A stretch of 5,500 bases of DNA, taken from positions 1 through 5,500 of the forward strand of contig USJM01000131.1 in the NCBI GenBank assembly GCA_900555005.1. Reading direction: 5' to 3'. This stretch comes from an uncultured Lachnospiraceae bacterium (GTDB lineage Bacteria > Bacillota_A > Clostridia > Lachnospirales > Lachnospiraceae). Position numbers and translations under genes: made by a program. A model generated the notes under the pieces. The model saw only the letters and a list, made by a program, of their open reading frames with translations, ran no database searches and was not told the DNA's origin. This document shows positions 1-5,500 of the stretch, one piece after another. Positions within the stretch are counted from its first letter, which is position 1. The number at the start of each line of letters is the position of its first letter.

Positions 1-171
1 CCAAAGGCGGAGGAAATGCTGATTTCTAACAACAAGATTCCAGAGGAAAGCGGCATGATGGAAAAAGCTATGCTTTGGAGCTCAGTGCAGCTGAACTCCA
101 TGCTGGACACCGACGCCTCCCACATTGCGGAGATGGTAATCAACGGCAGTACCATGAGCATAGTCAGCTGA
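1..171 (+). CDS. C-terminal part of an unidentified protein, convergent with lysS
   Basis: The reading frame is open from base 1 to TGA at 169-171, giving 56 residues; the start lies outside the window. The peptide looks like genuine helical protein: Met-, Glu- and Leu-rich, with segments such as [24 protein letters not shown] and [16 protein letters not shown] do not recognise the family. The helical, Glu/Met-rich character would suit an all-alpha, perhaps ferritin-like, fold, but that is only an impression. The stop falls in the palindrome TCAGCTGA, which also supplies a lysS stop on the other strand. An alternative end is possible: restoring one C after base 165 would continue the protein into [17 protein letters not shown] and a Pro/Glu/Ala/Ser-rich tail ending at 428. 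That continuation looks protein-like at first, so the true C-terminus is unsettled. No terminator hairpin with a T-run follows either end. Confidence 0.65.
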   Translation, partial: PKAEEMLISNNKIPEESGMMEKAMLWSSVQLNSMLDTDASHIAEMVINGSTMSIVS

Positions 172-1910
172 CGAAAAAGCTGAACGAGCTGCCGGAAGCC
201 TCTCCGGAGGTCTCAGAAGCACCTTCTGAAGCCCCAGAAGCCTCTTCTGCGGCTTTCTCAGTCGAAGCTGAGGAAGTCTCGGAAGAAGATGCGGAAACCG
301 CGGCAGAACCGGAAGCATCTGTCTCAGCGGAAGCCTTGGATTCTGCCTTTGAAGCAGCTCCATCGGCTTCATTTCCGCCCTTGGACTCGTCTTTCGACTC
401 TCCTCGGAATCATCCCTCTTCGCGTTGAGGGACTTCATGGTCGGGAACAGGAGCACATCGCGGATCGCGGAGCTGTTCGTCAGCAGCATCACAAGTCTGT
501 CGATGCCGTACCCGATTCCGCCTGTCGGCGGCATGCCGATCTCCATGGCATGAAGGAAGTCTTCATCGGTGTGGTTGGCTTCCTCATCTCCAGCAGCGGC
601 AAGCGCATCCTGTGCCTTGAAGCGTTCTCTCTGATCAATCGGGTCGTTCAGCTCGGAGTATGCATTGCACATCTCACGGCCGTAGATATACAGCTCAAAC
701 CGCTCAACAAGGGACGGATCCGACGGTTTTCTCTTGGTCAGCGGGGAAATCTCAACCGGGTGATCCATGATGAAGGTCGGCTGGATCATCTTCTCCTCGC
801 AGAACTGCTCAAAGAACAGGTTGATGATGTCACCCCTCTTATGGCGCTCCTCGAACTCCACATTGTGCGCTTTTGCGGCTGCCTTTGCCTCCTCGTCGGT
901 GCGGATCGTGCTGAAGTCCACGCCGGCATATTCCTTCACGGCATCGATCATGGTCAGCCTGCGGAACGGCTTCGACATGTCAATAACCGTATCCTCGTAC
1001 TGGATGACGGCGCTTCCGCAGACCTTCTCCGCCAGATAGCGGAACATGGACTCGGTCAGCTCCATCATGCCATTGTAATCGGTGTACGCCTGATAGAGCT
1101 CCATCAGCGTAAACTCCGGGTTGTGGCGGGTGTCCACGCCCTCATTCCGGAAGACGCGGCCGATCTCGTAGACTCGTTCAAAGCCGCCGACAATCAGGCG
1201 CTTCAGGTAAAGCTCCAGTGAAATGCGCAGTTTGACATCCTCGTCAAGGGCATTGTAGTGCGTGACAAATGGACGAGCGGCGGCACCGCCGGCATTCTCG
1301 ACCAGCATCGGTGTTTCAACTTCCATGAAATCGCGCTTGTCAAGGAAATTGCGGATCTCCTTGATGATCTGGGACCGCTTCTCAAACGTTGCGCGGACGT
1401 CCCGGTTCATGATGAGGTCCAGATACCGCTGGCGGTACCGGATATCGGTATCCTGAAGGCCGTGGAACTTCTCCGGCAGCGGAACCAGGTTCTTGGAGAG
1501 CAGCGTGACCTGATCAGCGTGGACCGAGATCTCGCCCATCTTCGTGCGGAACACGGTGCCCTTCACGCCGATGATATCGCCGATATCATACTTCTTGAAA
1601 TCCTTGTAGGAATCCTCTCCGATCTGATCGCGCGCCACGTAAACCTGAATGCTGTCATAGCGGTCCAGGACATCACAGAAAGAGGCCTTGCCCATGACAC
1701 GCTTGGACATCATGCGGCCGGCAATCGACACTTCCTTCCCTTCCATCTCTCAAAGTGATTCTTGATGTCGGTAGAGTGCTCTGTCTGGTCGTAGGTCGTG
1801 ATCCGGAACGGATCCTTTCCTTCCTCCTGCAGGGTCTTCAGCTTCTCTCTCCTGATCTTCAAAAGCTGATTGAGGTCCTGCTCTCCGCTGTTCTGTCTCT
1901 GGTTTGCCAC
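164..1910 (-). CDS. lysS: Lysyl-tRNA synthetase, class II (two frameshifts in the raw sequence)
   Basis: LysRS charges tRNA-Lys with lysine in the cytoplasm using ATP. After repair the protein is about 582 residues. It has an N-terminal helix ([11 protein letters not shown], about 14-24), an OB-fold anticodon-binding domain (about 60-150), and a class II catalytic core with motif 1 ending FMEVETPML (about 194-202), motif 2 [15 protein letters not shown] (253-267) and motif 3 [12 protein letters not shown] (465-476). The core ends at [13 protein letters not shown] (near base 415), the usual LysRS end. The start is GTG 1910, giving [14 protein letters not shown] after the initiator; GGAGGA (1921-1926) lies 10 nt upstream. 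The gene is 25 nt after greA and co-directional. The raw sequence breaks at 1748/1749 (a G restored gives HFEEMEGKEV) and at 399/400 (a G restored opens an Ser/Ala/Glu-rich tail of about 80 residues, stop at 164-166). Unrepaired, the second frame runs to 82 with an implausible Arg/Leu/Pro-rich end. A shorter end near 411, after AKRG, is also possible. The identity is secure; the 3' end is not. Confidence 0.9.
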
Positions 1911-1920
1911 TTTCTGCCTG

Positions 1921-1926
1921 TCCTCC
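1921..1926 (-). promoter_or_regulatory. Ribosome binding site deciding the lysS GTG start
   Basis: GGAGGA on the minus strand lies between the greA stop (1936-1938) and GTG at 1908-1910, with a 10-nt spacer. It favours GTG 1910 over the in-frame ATG at 1958, which lies inside greA and would add a non-homologous N-terminal extension. Confidence 0.65.
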
Positions 1927-1935
1927 GTCAATTCC

Positions 1936-2417
1936 TTACTGCTGATTTCTCTCCACACTCAGGATTTCATACTCGTGACCCCTGCCGGCGTCTCAACTTC
2001 AACCTTGTCGCCCGCCTTTTTGCCGGAAAGCGCCTTCCCGACCGGGGAGTCATCCGAGATGAAGCCCTCCAGCGGGTTGGCCTCGGATGAGCCGACCACG
2101 TTCAGCTCCATCGTCTCGTCCATCTCGATATCTCTCACGAGCACCTTGCAGCCGATTCCGATCCTGCCGTCCCCGACATTGGTGACGATCTCGTGGTTCT
2201 TCATGATCTGTTCGATCTCTTCGATGCGGCCCTCCATCTCGCTCTGCTCGTCCTTCGCCGCATCATACTCTGCATTCTCCGACAAGTCGCCCTGCGCTCT
2301 GGCTTCCTTGATCTTGTCGGCGATCTCCTTGCGCTTGTTGACCTTCAGGTCTTCAGGCTCCGCCACCAGCTTATCAAATCCTGCCTGCGTCAGGCGCGTC
2401 TTTTTGATCTCTGCCAT
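1936..2417 (-). CDS. greA: Transcription elongation factor GreA (one frameshift near the 3' end)
   Basis: GreA enters the RNA polymerase secondary channel and stimulates cleavage of backtracked transcripts. The repaired protein is 160 residues, the usual family length. Residues 1 to about 75 form the antiparallel coiled coil; its tip GDLSENAEYDAAK carries Asp44 and Glu47, matching the acidic residues that position the catalytic metal. Residues about 80-160 are the FKBP-like domain, with VVGSSEANPLEGFISDDSPV and GKALSGKKAGDKVEVETP. The ATG at 2417 is preceded by GGAGAGGTG (2427-2435). The raw frame stops early at 1959 after GVTSMKS; one G restored between 1973 and 1974 gives the expected end GVTEYEILSVERNQQ with TAA at 1936-1938. 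Pro21 in the first coiled-coil helix is unusual for this position. It is the first gene after the promoter at 2522-2550 and precedes lysS, a common clostridial pairing. Confidence 0.93.
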
Positions 2418-2426
2418 CTTGCGTTA

Positions 2427-2435
2427 CACCTCTCC
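2427..2435 (-). promoter_or_regulatory. greA ribosome binding site
   Basis: GGAGAGGTG on the minus strand ends 9 nt before the greA ATG. The nine bases just 5' of it (2436-2444) are one arm of an inverted repeat with the dusB 3' end. Confidence 0.65.
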
Positions 2436-2521
2436 GGAACCCATGTTTTCCGCCTTTTTGACGGTTTTTCCATCTGATCTGCCGTCCCCTTTGCACCGGG
2501 AACCCGCACAGTCAGAGGAGA

Positions 2522-2550
2522 ATTATAGCGTAATGCAAGGGTAAAGTCAA
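2522..2550 (-). promoter_or_regulatory. SigA (sigma-70 type) promoter for greA-lysS
   Basis: On the minus strand the -35 box is TTGACT (2545-2550), the spacer is exactly 17 nt (2528-2544) and the -10 box is TATAAT (2522-2527). This is one mismatch from the full consensus. The -35 box begins one base after the dusB TAA (2552-2554). A start site near 2513-2516 would give a leader of roughly 95-100 nt before greA. This separates greA-lysS from the birA-dusB group as a transcription unit, although no terminator blocks readthrough from dusB. Confidence 0.88.
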
Positions 2551-2551
2551 C

Positions 2552-3552
2552 TTAACGAATGGGTTCCACGTCCGTCCGCGCTGCTCCGTCTCCCGCTCTG
2601 TCAAGCAGGTTTTTCAGCTCATCCAGCGTGGAAATGGAGCTGGACGCGCGCCTCAGCATGGCGGAGTGCGGCATGCCGGCCGTGTACCAGGCGATATGCT
2701 TCCGCATCTCGCTCATGGCTGTCCGCTCGCCCTTCTGCCGGACTGCCATCCTGGCATGCCGGAGGATCTCTGCCTTCACCGTCTCCATATCCGGCTGTCC
2801 CGGATCGACTCCGGTCTCCTCATAGGTCAGGATCCGGTGAAAGATCCACGGGTTGCCGCGCGCCGCCCTGGCAATCATGATGCCGTCACACCCCGTTTCG
2901 CGGACAAGTGCCCCGGCCGACTGCGGATCGGTCACATCTCCATTTCCGATGACCGGAATCTGAACGCTTCCTTTACCTGCCGGATGATCTCCCAGTCCGC
3001 CTGGCCCGAGTAGAGCTGCTCCCGCGTCCGTCCGTGAACCGCGACAGCCGCGGCTCCGGCCTGCTCTGCGATCTTTGCGATCTCAACCGCATTCACATGG
3101 TTTGCATCCCAGCCCTTGCGGATCTTCACTGTCACCGGCTTTTGCACACGCTTCACCATGGTGCTCACAATGTCGTAGACCAGTCTGGGATTGTTCATGA
3201 GGGCACTGCCCTCACCGTTCTTAACCACCTTCTGGACCGGACAGCCCATGTTGATATCGAAGAAGTCAAATGGCCGGTCCTCGATTCGCTCCGCCATCGA
3301 GGCCATGATCTCCGGATCATTTCCAAACAGCTGGAGCGAGACCGGGCGCTCCGCCTCGGTTGTGGCCATCAGCTCATCCGTGTGTCTGTTTCCATAGTAG
3401 ATGGCCTTCGCGGAGATCATTTCCATGCAGACAAGTCCGGCGCCCTGCTCCTTGCACAGAAGGCGGAAGGACAGATCGCTGACGCCGGCCATCGGTGCCA
3501 GGATCAGGTTGTTGGGGAGTGTGACGCTCCCGATCTGCAGTGTCTTCCTCAT
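2552..3552 (-). CDS. dusB: tRNA-dihydrouridine synthase, DusB type (one frameshift)
   Basis: This FMN-dependent enzyme reduces specific uridines in the tRNA D-loop to dihydrouridine using NADPH. The repaired length is about 333 residues, normal for the family. The TIM-barrel domain shows the FMN-binding start LAPMAGVSDLSFR (18-30), QLFGNDP (74-80), catalytic Cys104 in INMGCPVQKVVKNGEGSALM, Lys144 in TVKIRKGW and His173 in VHGRTR. The second part continues with VTDPQSAG, CDGIMIARAARGNPWIF and the C-terminal helical domain. In the raw sequence the frame breaks at 2964/2965: one G restored turns the junction into EAVQIPVIGNGDVTDPQ, the family consensus. I chose ATG 3552 because it overlaps the upstream stop as ATGA and gives the usual short N-terminus; ATG 3564 in the same frame would add four residues. 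It is translationally coupled to the DUF6145-like gene. Confidence 0.93.
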
Positions 3553-3953
3553 TCCAGCTGCCATGCCTCCAGGTCAAGCGGCTGATGCAGGACGACTGCC
3601 TTATAGTAAAGCTCCAGCCCGTTCATCATGTCACGGCGCTGTTTCTGGATCTCCTTGATCTCCAGAGCGGCACCGATCTCATCGTAGTTGTAATCGGACG
3701 CCTTCGCCTCCGTGCGGATGCTCAGTTTCCCGTCCTTGTCGAACTCGAACAGGATGATGCCCCCGATATCCTCCGTGAACAGCACACAGATGATATGAAG
3801 CTGGTCCTGGATATCCTTCGGAATGCCTTCAAACGACTTGTTGAAGAAATATTTCTTTTCATATGCGCTGGCTGCGCACAGGACAACGGTCCCTGCTCCG
3901 GCACTCTGCCCGGACTGAACCGCTTCCTTTGTTTCCTTCTGATTCTCTGCCAT
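3549..3953 (-). CDS. Conserved small protein, DUF6145-like
   Basis: The frame is intact and encodes 134 residues. After a polar, probably disordered N-terminus (1-20) comes VVLCAASAYEKKYFFN (23-38), then QLHIICVLFTEDIGGIILFEF (51-71), a charged DKDGKL turn, and a helical DEIGAALEIKEIQKQRRDMMNGLELYYK segment (split here as 91-104 and 105-118). There is no signal peptide or clear membrane helix, so it is probably cytoplasmic. From memory it resembles DUF6145 proteins of Lachnospiraceae, which have no known function; the match rests on the CAASAYEKKY and LFTEDIGGI regions. It sits 19 nt after birA, with AAGGAA just upstream of its ATG, and its TGA overlaps the dusB ATG. The tight packing suggests co-expression with birA and dusB. 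A role in tRNA modification or biotin metabolism would be speculation. Confidence 0.8.
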   Translation of the reverse strand: MAENQKETKEAVQSGQSAGAGTVVLCAASAYEKKYFFNKSFEGIPKDIQDQLHIICVLFTEDIGGIILFEFDKDGKLSIRTEAKASDYNYDEIGAALEIKEIQKQRRDMMNGLELYYKAVVLHQPLDLEAWQLE

Positions 3954-3972
3954 TCTGTTTCCTTATATTTCC

Positions 3973-4956
3973 TTATACGTATCCGTAGATGCCCCGCACG
4001 GACACCTCGCCTGACCAGACCTTCACCGTCTGCCCGTCGTCATCCCGTTTCACAAGAAGCTCGCCCTCCGGGTCAATTCCAAGCGCGGTCCCGGTGTAGG
4101 CGCCCTTCGGGTCCAGCACACGGACCTTCTGGTTCAGATTCAGCAGCTCCTTGTTGTACATCTCCTGAAGGTCGGTCAGATCGCCCCGCTTCTCGAACAG
4201 CTCGTAGTACTGCTCAAACAGCTCGATGACCCTGCACAGCACCTGTGCACGGTCGACCGGATGCCCCAGCTCAAGCTCCAGTGAGGTCGCGATATCCCTG
4301 ATCTCCTCCGGAAATGAAGTCAGATTCGCATTGATGCCGGTTCCGATGACGACATAGTGGACGCCGTCCATCTCCGCGCTCATCTCTGTGAGAATGCCGC
4401 AGATCTTCCTTCCATGGATCACGACATCGTTCGGCCACTTGATTCCTGCCGGAAGGCTGTAGAGCTGCCGGATGGCATTGCAGACCGCCAGTCCTTTGAC
4501 AAGCGTCACCATGGAAATGCGGGATGGCGGAAGCTTCGGCCGCACCAGGATGGTGAATGCAATCGCGCTTTTCGGCGGCGTCACCCAGTGGCGTCCGCTC
4601 CTTCCCTTCCCGGCGGTCTGCTCATCCGCGATTACAATCGTCCCGTCCGGGGCCTGCTCTTCCCCGAGCTTCTTCGCATACTGGTTGGTGGAATCAATCG
4701 TAGAAAAGTAATAAAGCTTCTTTCCCATCCATTTCGACTGAAGTCTGGAAGCAATCTCCTCCGCTGCGATCGTATCCGGGCAGCCTGTTATGCGGTACCC
4801 CTTGTTCGGAACCGCTTCTATGACATATCCATCCTCCCGAAGAGACTGGATCGCTTTCCAGACCGCTGTCCTGGAAACTCCAAGTTTTTCACAGAGCGCC
4901 TGACCGGATACATAGGCATCCTCATCTCTCAGCGCCCGGAGCACCTTTTCCTTCAT
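3973..4956 (-). CDS. birA: Biotin-[acetyl-CoA carboxylase] ligase / biotin operon repressor BirA
   Basis: BirA makes biotinyl-5'-AMP and transfers biotin to a lysine of carrier proteins such as the acetyl-CoA carboxylase BCCP. The long form also represses biotin genes. The frame is intact and encodes 327 residues. An N-terminal winged helix-turn-helix (VSGQALCEKLGVSRTAVWKA, 16-35, then NKGYRI, 51-56) makes this the DNA-binding bifunctional class. The catalytic domain has DSTN (88-91), the nucleotide/biotin loop GKGRSGRHW (116-124), KWPND (173-177), GRKICGIL (182-189) and GTGIN (205-209). The last 50 or so residues form the SH3-like C-terminal domain (KVRVLDPKG, WSGEVSVRGIYGY). I chose ATG 4956 because AGGGGGAG (4966-4973) lies 9 nt upstream. 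The TTG at 4977 would overlap that site. No biotin operator is evident nearby, so its own regulation is unclear. Confidence 0.96.
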   Translation of the reverse strand: MKEKVLRALRDEDAYVSGQALCEKLGVSRTAVWKAIQSLREDGYVIEAVPNKGYRITGCPDTIAAEEIASRLQSKWMGKKLYYFSTIDSTNQYAKKLGEEQAPDGTIVIADEQTAGKGRSGRHWVTPPKSAIAFTILVRPKLPPSRISMVTLVKGLAVCNAIRQLYSLPAGIKWPNDVVIHGRKICGILTEMSAEMDGVHYVVIGTGINANLTSFPEEIRDIATSLELELGHPVDRAQVLCRVIELFEQYYELFEKRGDLTDLQEMYNKELLNLNQKVRVLDPKGAYTGTALGIDPEGELLVKRDDDGQTVKVWSGEVSVRGIYGYV

Positions 4957-4965
4957 GAGCCTGCG

Positions 4966-4973
4966 CTCCCCCT
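4966..4973 (-). promoter_or_regulatory. birA ribosome binding site
   Basis: AGGGGGAG on the minus strand ends 9 nt before ATG 4954-4956. It decides the birA start against the upstream in-frame TTG at 4977. Confidence 0.65.
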
Positions 4974-5056
4974 TCAACCAAAATCTCTCTGCCTTCCTTC
5001 AGACAGATCTGTGCCAGAAAGCAGGCAGCCGCTTTCAAAAACCAGGCCCCCGGCTC

Positions 5057-5343
5057 TCAGGCAAACAGCTGCGTTCCGAGTACAAGCCCTGCTGCCACCG
5101 CGACCAGCATCGCGAATACCGCGAATGTCCACTTTTCCCGGAGGCTGAACTCCACAGCCAGGCTGACATTCAGAACAATGCCAAGGAATGTCACGATCTC
5201 TCCTTCAGCAGCTCTTCCCGGTCTCTTGTCAGGAACATGATGCCGAGTGCCAGGATGAAAAGCGCCAGGAAGAGTGTGGCCTGCTCTGCGGCCCGCCGGT
5301 ATTTCAGCTGTCCTTCCCTGAGTTTCTCCTCGTCTTCCTGCAT
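5057..5343 (-). CDS. Small three-helix membrane protein of unknown function (one frameshift)
   Basis: Two overlapping frames join into one protein when a single G is restored between 5199 and 5200, giving ELLKEEIVTFLG at the junction. The repaired product from ATG 5343 is 95 residues. It has a charged cytosolic-type N-terminus (MQEDEEKLREGQLKYRR), then three hydrophobic segments at about 22-38 (ATLFLALFILALGIMFL), 50-65 (IVTFLGIVLNVSLAVE) and 72-93 (WTFAVFAMLVAVAAGLVLG and onward). I do not recognise a family. The start is uncertain: AGGG lies about 7 nt before ATG 5343, but an in-frame GTG at 5397 would add an 18-residue Asp/Gly/Gln-rich leader with only a weak ribosome site. It precedes birA by 100 nt in the same direction. 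That gap holds the birA ribosome site and small palindromes but no promoter or terminator that I can support. Confidence 0.6.
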
Positions 5344-5453
5344 TCCCTTGCCCTGTCCTTCCTGAACATCTCCAGCATCTCCATCCGGATCTTCCACTGA
5401 CGGCTGTCCCGCCCCGCATGCCCCCGAAGCCGTTTTCGCTTTTGTCTGCCGGC

Positions 5454-5500
5454 TTACAGCGTCAGATCCATCACAGCCTTGATGGTGTGCATCCGGTTTG
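5454..5500 (-). CDS. Last codons of an upstream gene (unidentified)
   Basis: A minus-strand frame entering from the window edge reads NRMHTIKAVMDLTL and stops with TAA at 5454-5456. Composition and codons look coding, and a gene end here fits the position of the following membrane-protein gene. Fourteen residues are too few to name a family. A competing frame through the same bases (starting KPDAHHQGCDG) stays open into the membrane-protein frame but reads less like protein. Confidence 0.45.
   Translation of the reverse strand, partial: NRMHTIKAVMDLTL

Noticed and set aside
289..1221. 310-codon plus-strand open frame
   Set aside because: It is antisense to the lysS catalytic core, whose motifs are unmistakable on the minus strand. 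Its product is Leu/His/Arg-rich with no domain.
1911..1958. In-frame ATG at 1958 as the lysS start
   Set aside because: It lies inside the repaired greA end and upstream of the lysS ribosome site; the added residues do not look like LysRS.
2390..2473. 27-codon basic upstream ORF in the greA leader, overlapping the greA start
   Set aside because: ATG 2473 has only a distant purine stretch and the Lys/Arg/Trp-rich product looks fortuitous; nothing supports translation.
2964..2965. Programmed frameshifting in dusB, greA and lysS
   Set aside because: No slippery heptamer or downstream structure is evident, these genes are not known to be recoded, and the same one-G loss recurs at unrelated sites. 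Error is simpler.
3540..4229. 229-codon plus-strand open frame
   Set aside because: It is antisense to the DUF6145-like gene and the birA 3' end; its end is Arg/Pro/Ser-rich, typical of a shadow frame.
5003..5012. Perfect palindrome ACAGATCTGT before birA, as a BirA or other operator
   Set aside because: It is short, a single copy, not near a recognisable promoter, and does not resemble the long spaced inverted repeat of biotin operators.
5017..5036. Hairpin GAAAGC/GCTTTC as a terminator for the membrane-protein gene
   Set aside because: In the transcribed direction no T-run follows it; the T-run precedes it.
4357..5148. 263-codon plus-strand open frame
   Set aside because: It is antisense to birA, which is intact with all motifs, and has no ribosome site or recognisable domain.
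5427..5455. Inverted repeat AAGCCG/CGGCTT with a 17-nt loop at the upstream gene end, as a terminator
   Set aside because: The stem is six pairs with a large loop and no following T-run, and it overlaps the stop codon.

Overview
The window reads as ordinary core-genome DNA from a G+C-rich member of the Firmicutes, class Clostridia, most likely Lachnospiraceae. The reasons are a greA-lysS pair, clostridial-type BirA, DusB and class II LysRS sequences, a small DUF6145-like protein (a family I associate with Lachnospiraceae), strong purine-rich ribosome binding sites and a consensus SigA promoter. I see no mobile element, CRISPR array, tRNA or rRNA.

Almost everything is on the minus strand. In transcription order (high to low coordinates): the last codons of an unidentified gene (5454-5500); a small three-helix membrane protein (5057 to about 5343); birA, biotin-protein ligase/repressor (3973-4956); a DUF6145-like protein (3549-3953); dusB, tRNA-dihydrouridine synthase (2552-3552); a strong SigA promoter (2522-2550); greA, transcript cleavage factor (1936-2417); and lysS, lysyl-tRNA synthetase (about 164-1910). 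A plus-strand gene enters at base 1 and converges on lysS. birA, the DUF6145 gene and dusB are packed like an operon (19-nt gap, then an ATGA overlap). greA and lysS form a second unit from their own promoter, which starts one base after the dusB stop codon. No stretch over 300 bases lacks a gene.

The most unusual property is that lysS (twice), greA, dusB and the membrane-protein gene are each broken by a one-base frameshift, and all five are repaired by restoring one G next to an existing G in the coding strand. This uniform signature across essential or conserved genes points to systematic sequencing or consensus error rather than gene decay. Products are described as repaired, with raw breakpoints given.

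Functionally the genes serve translation and basic metabolism: tRNA charging (LysS), tRNA modification (DusB), transcription fidelity (GreA) and biotin attachment (BirA). I found no convincing new defence, mobile or biosynthetic system. The best places for a second look are the convergent lysS/plus-gene junction (bases 160-430), where both strands stay open through an Ala/Ser/Glu-rich tract, and the greA leader.
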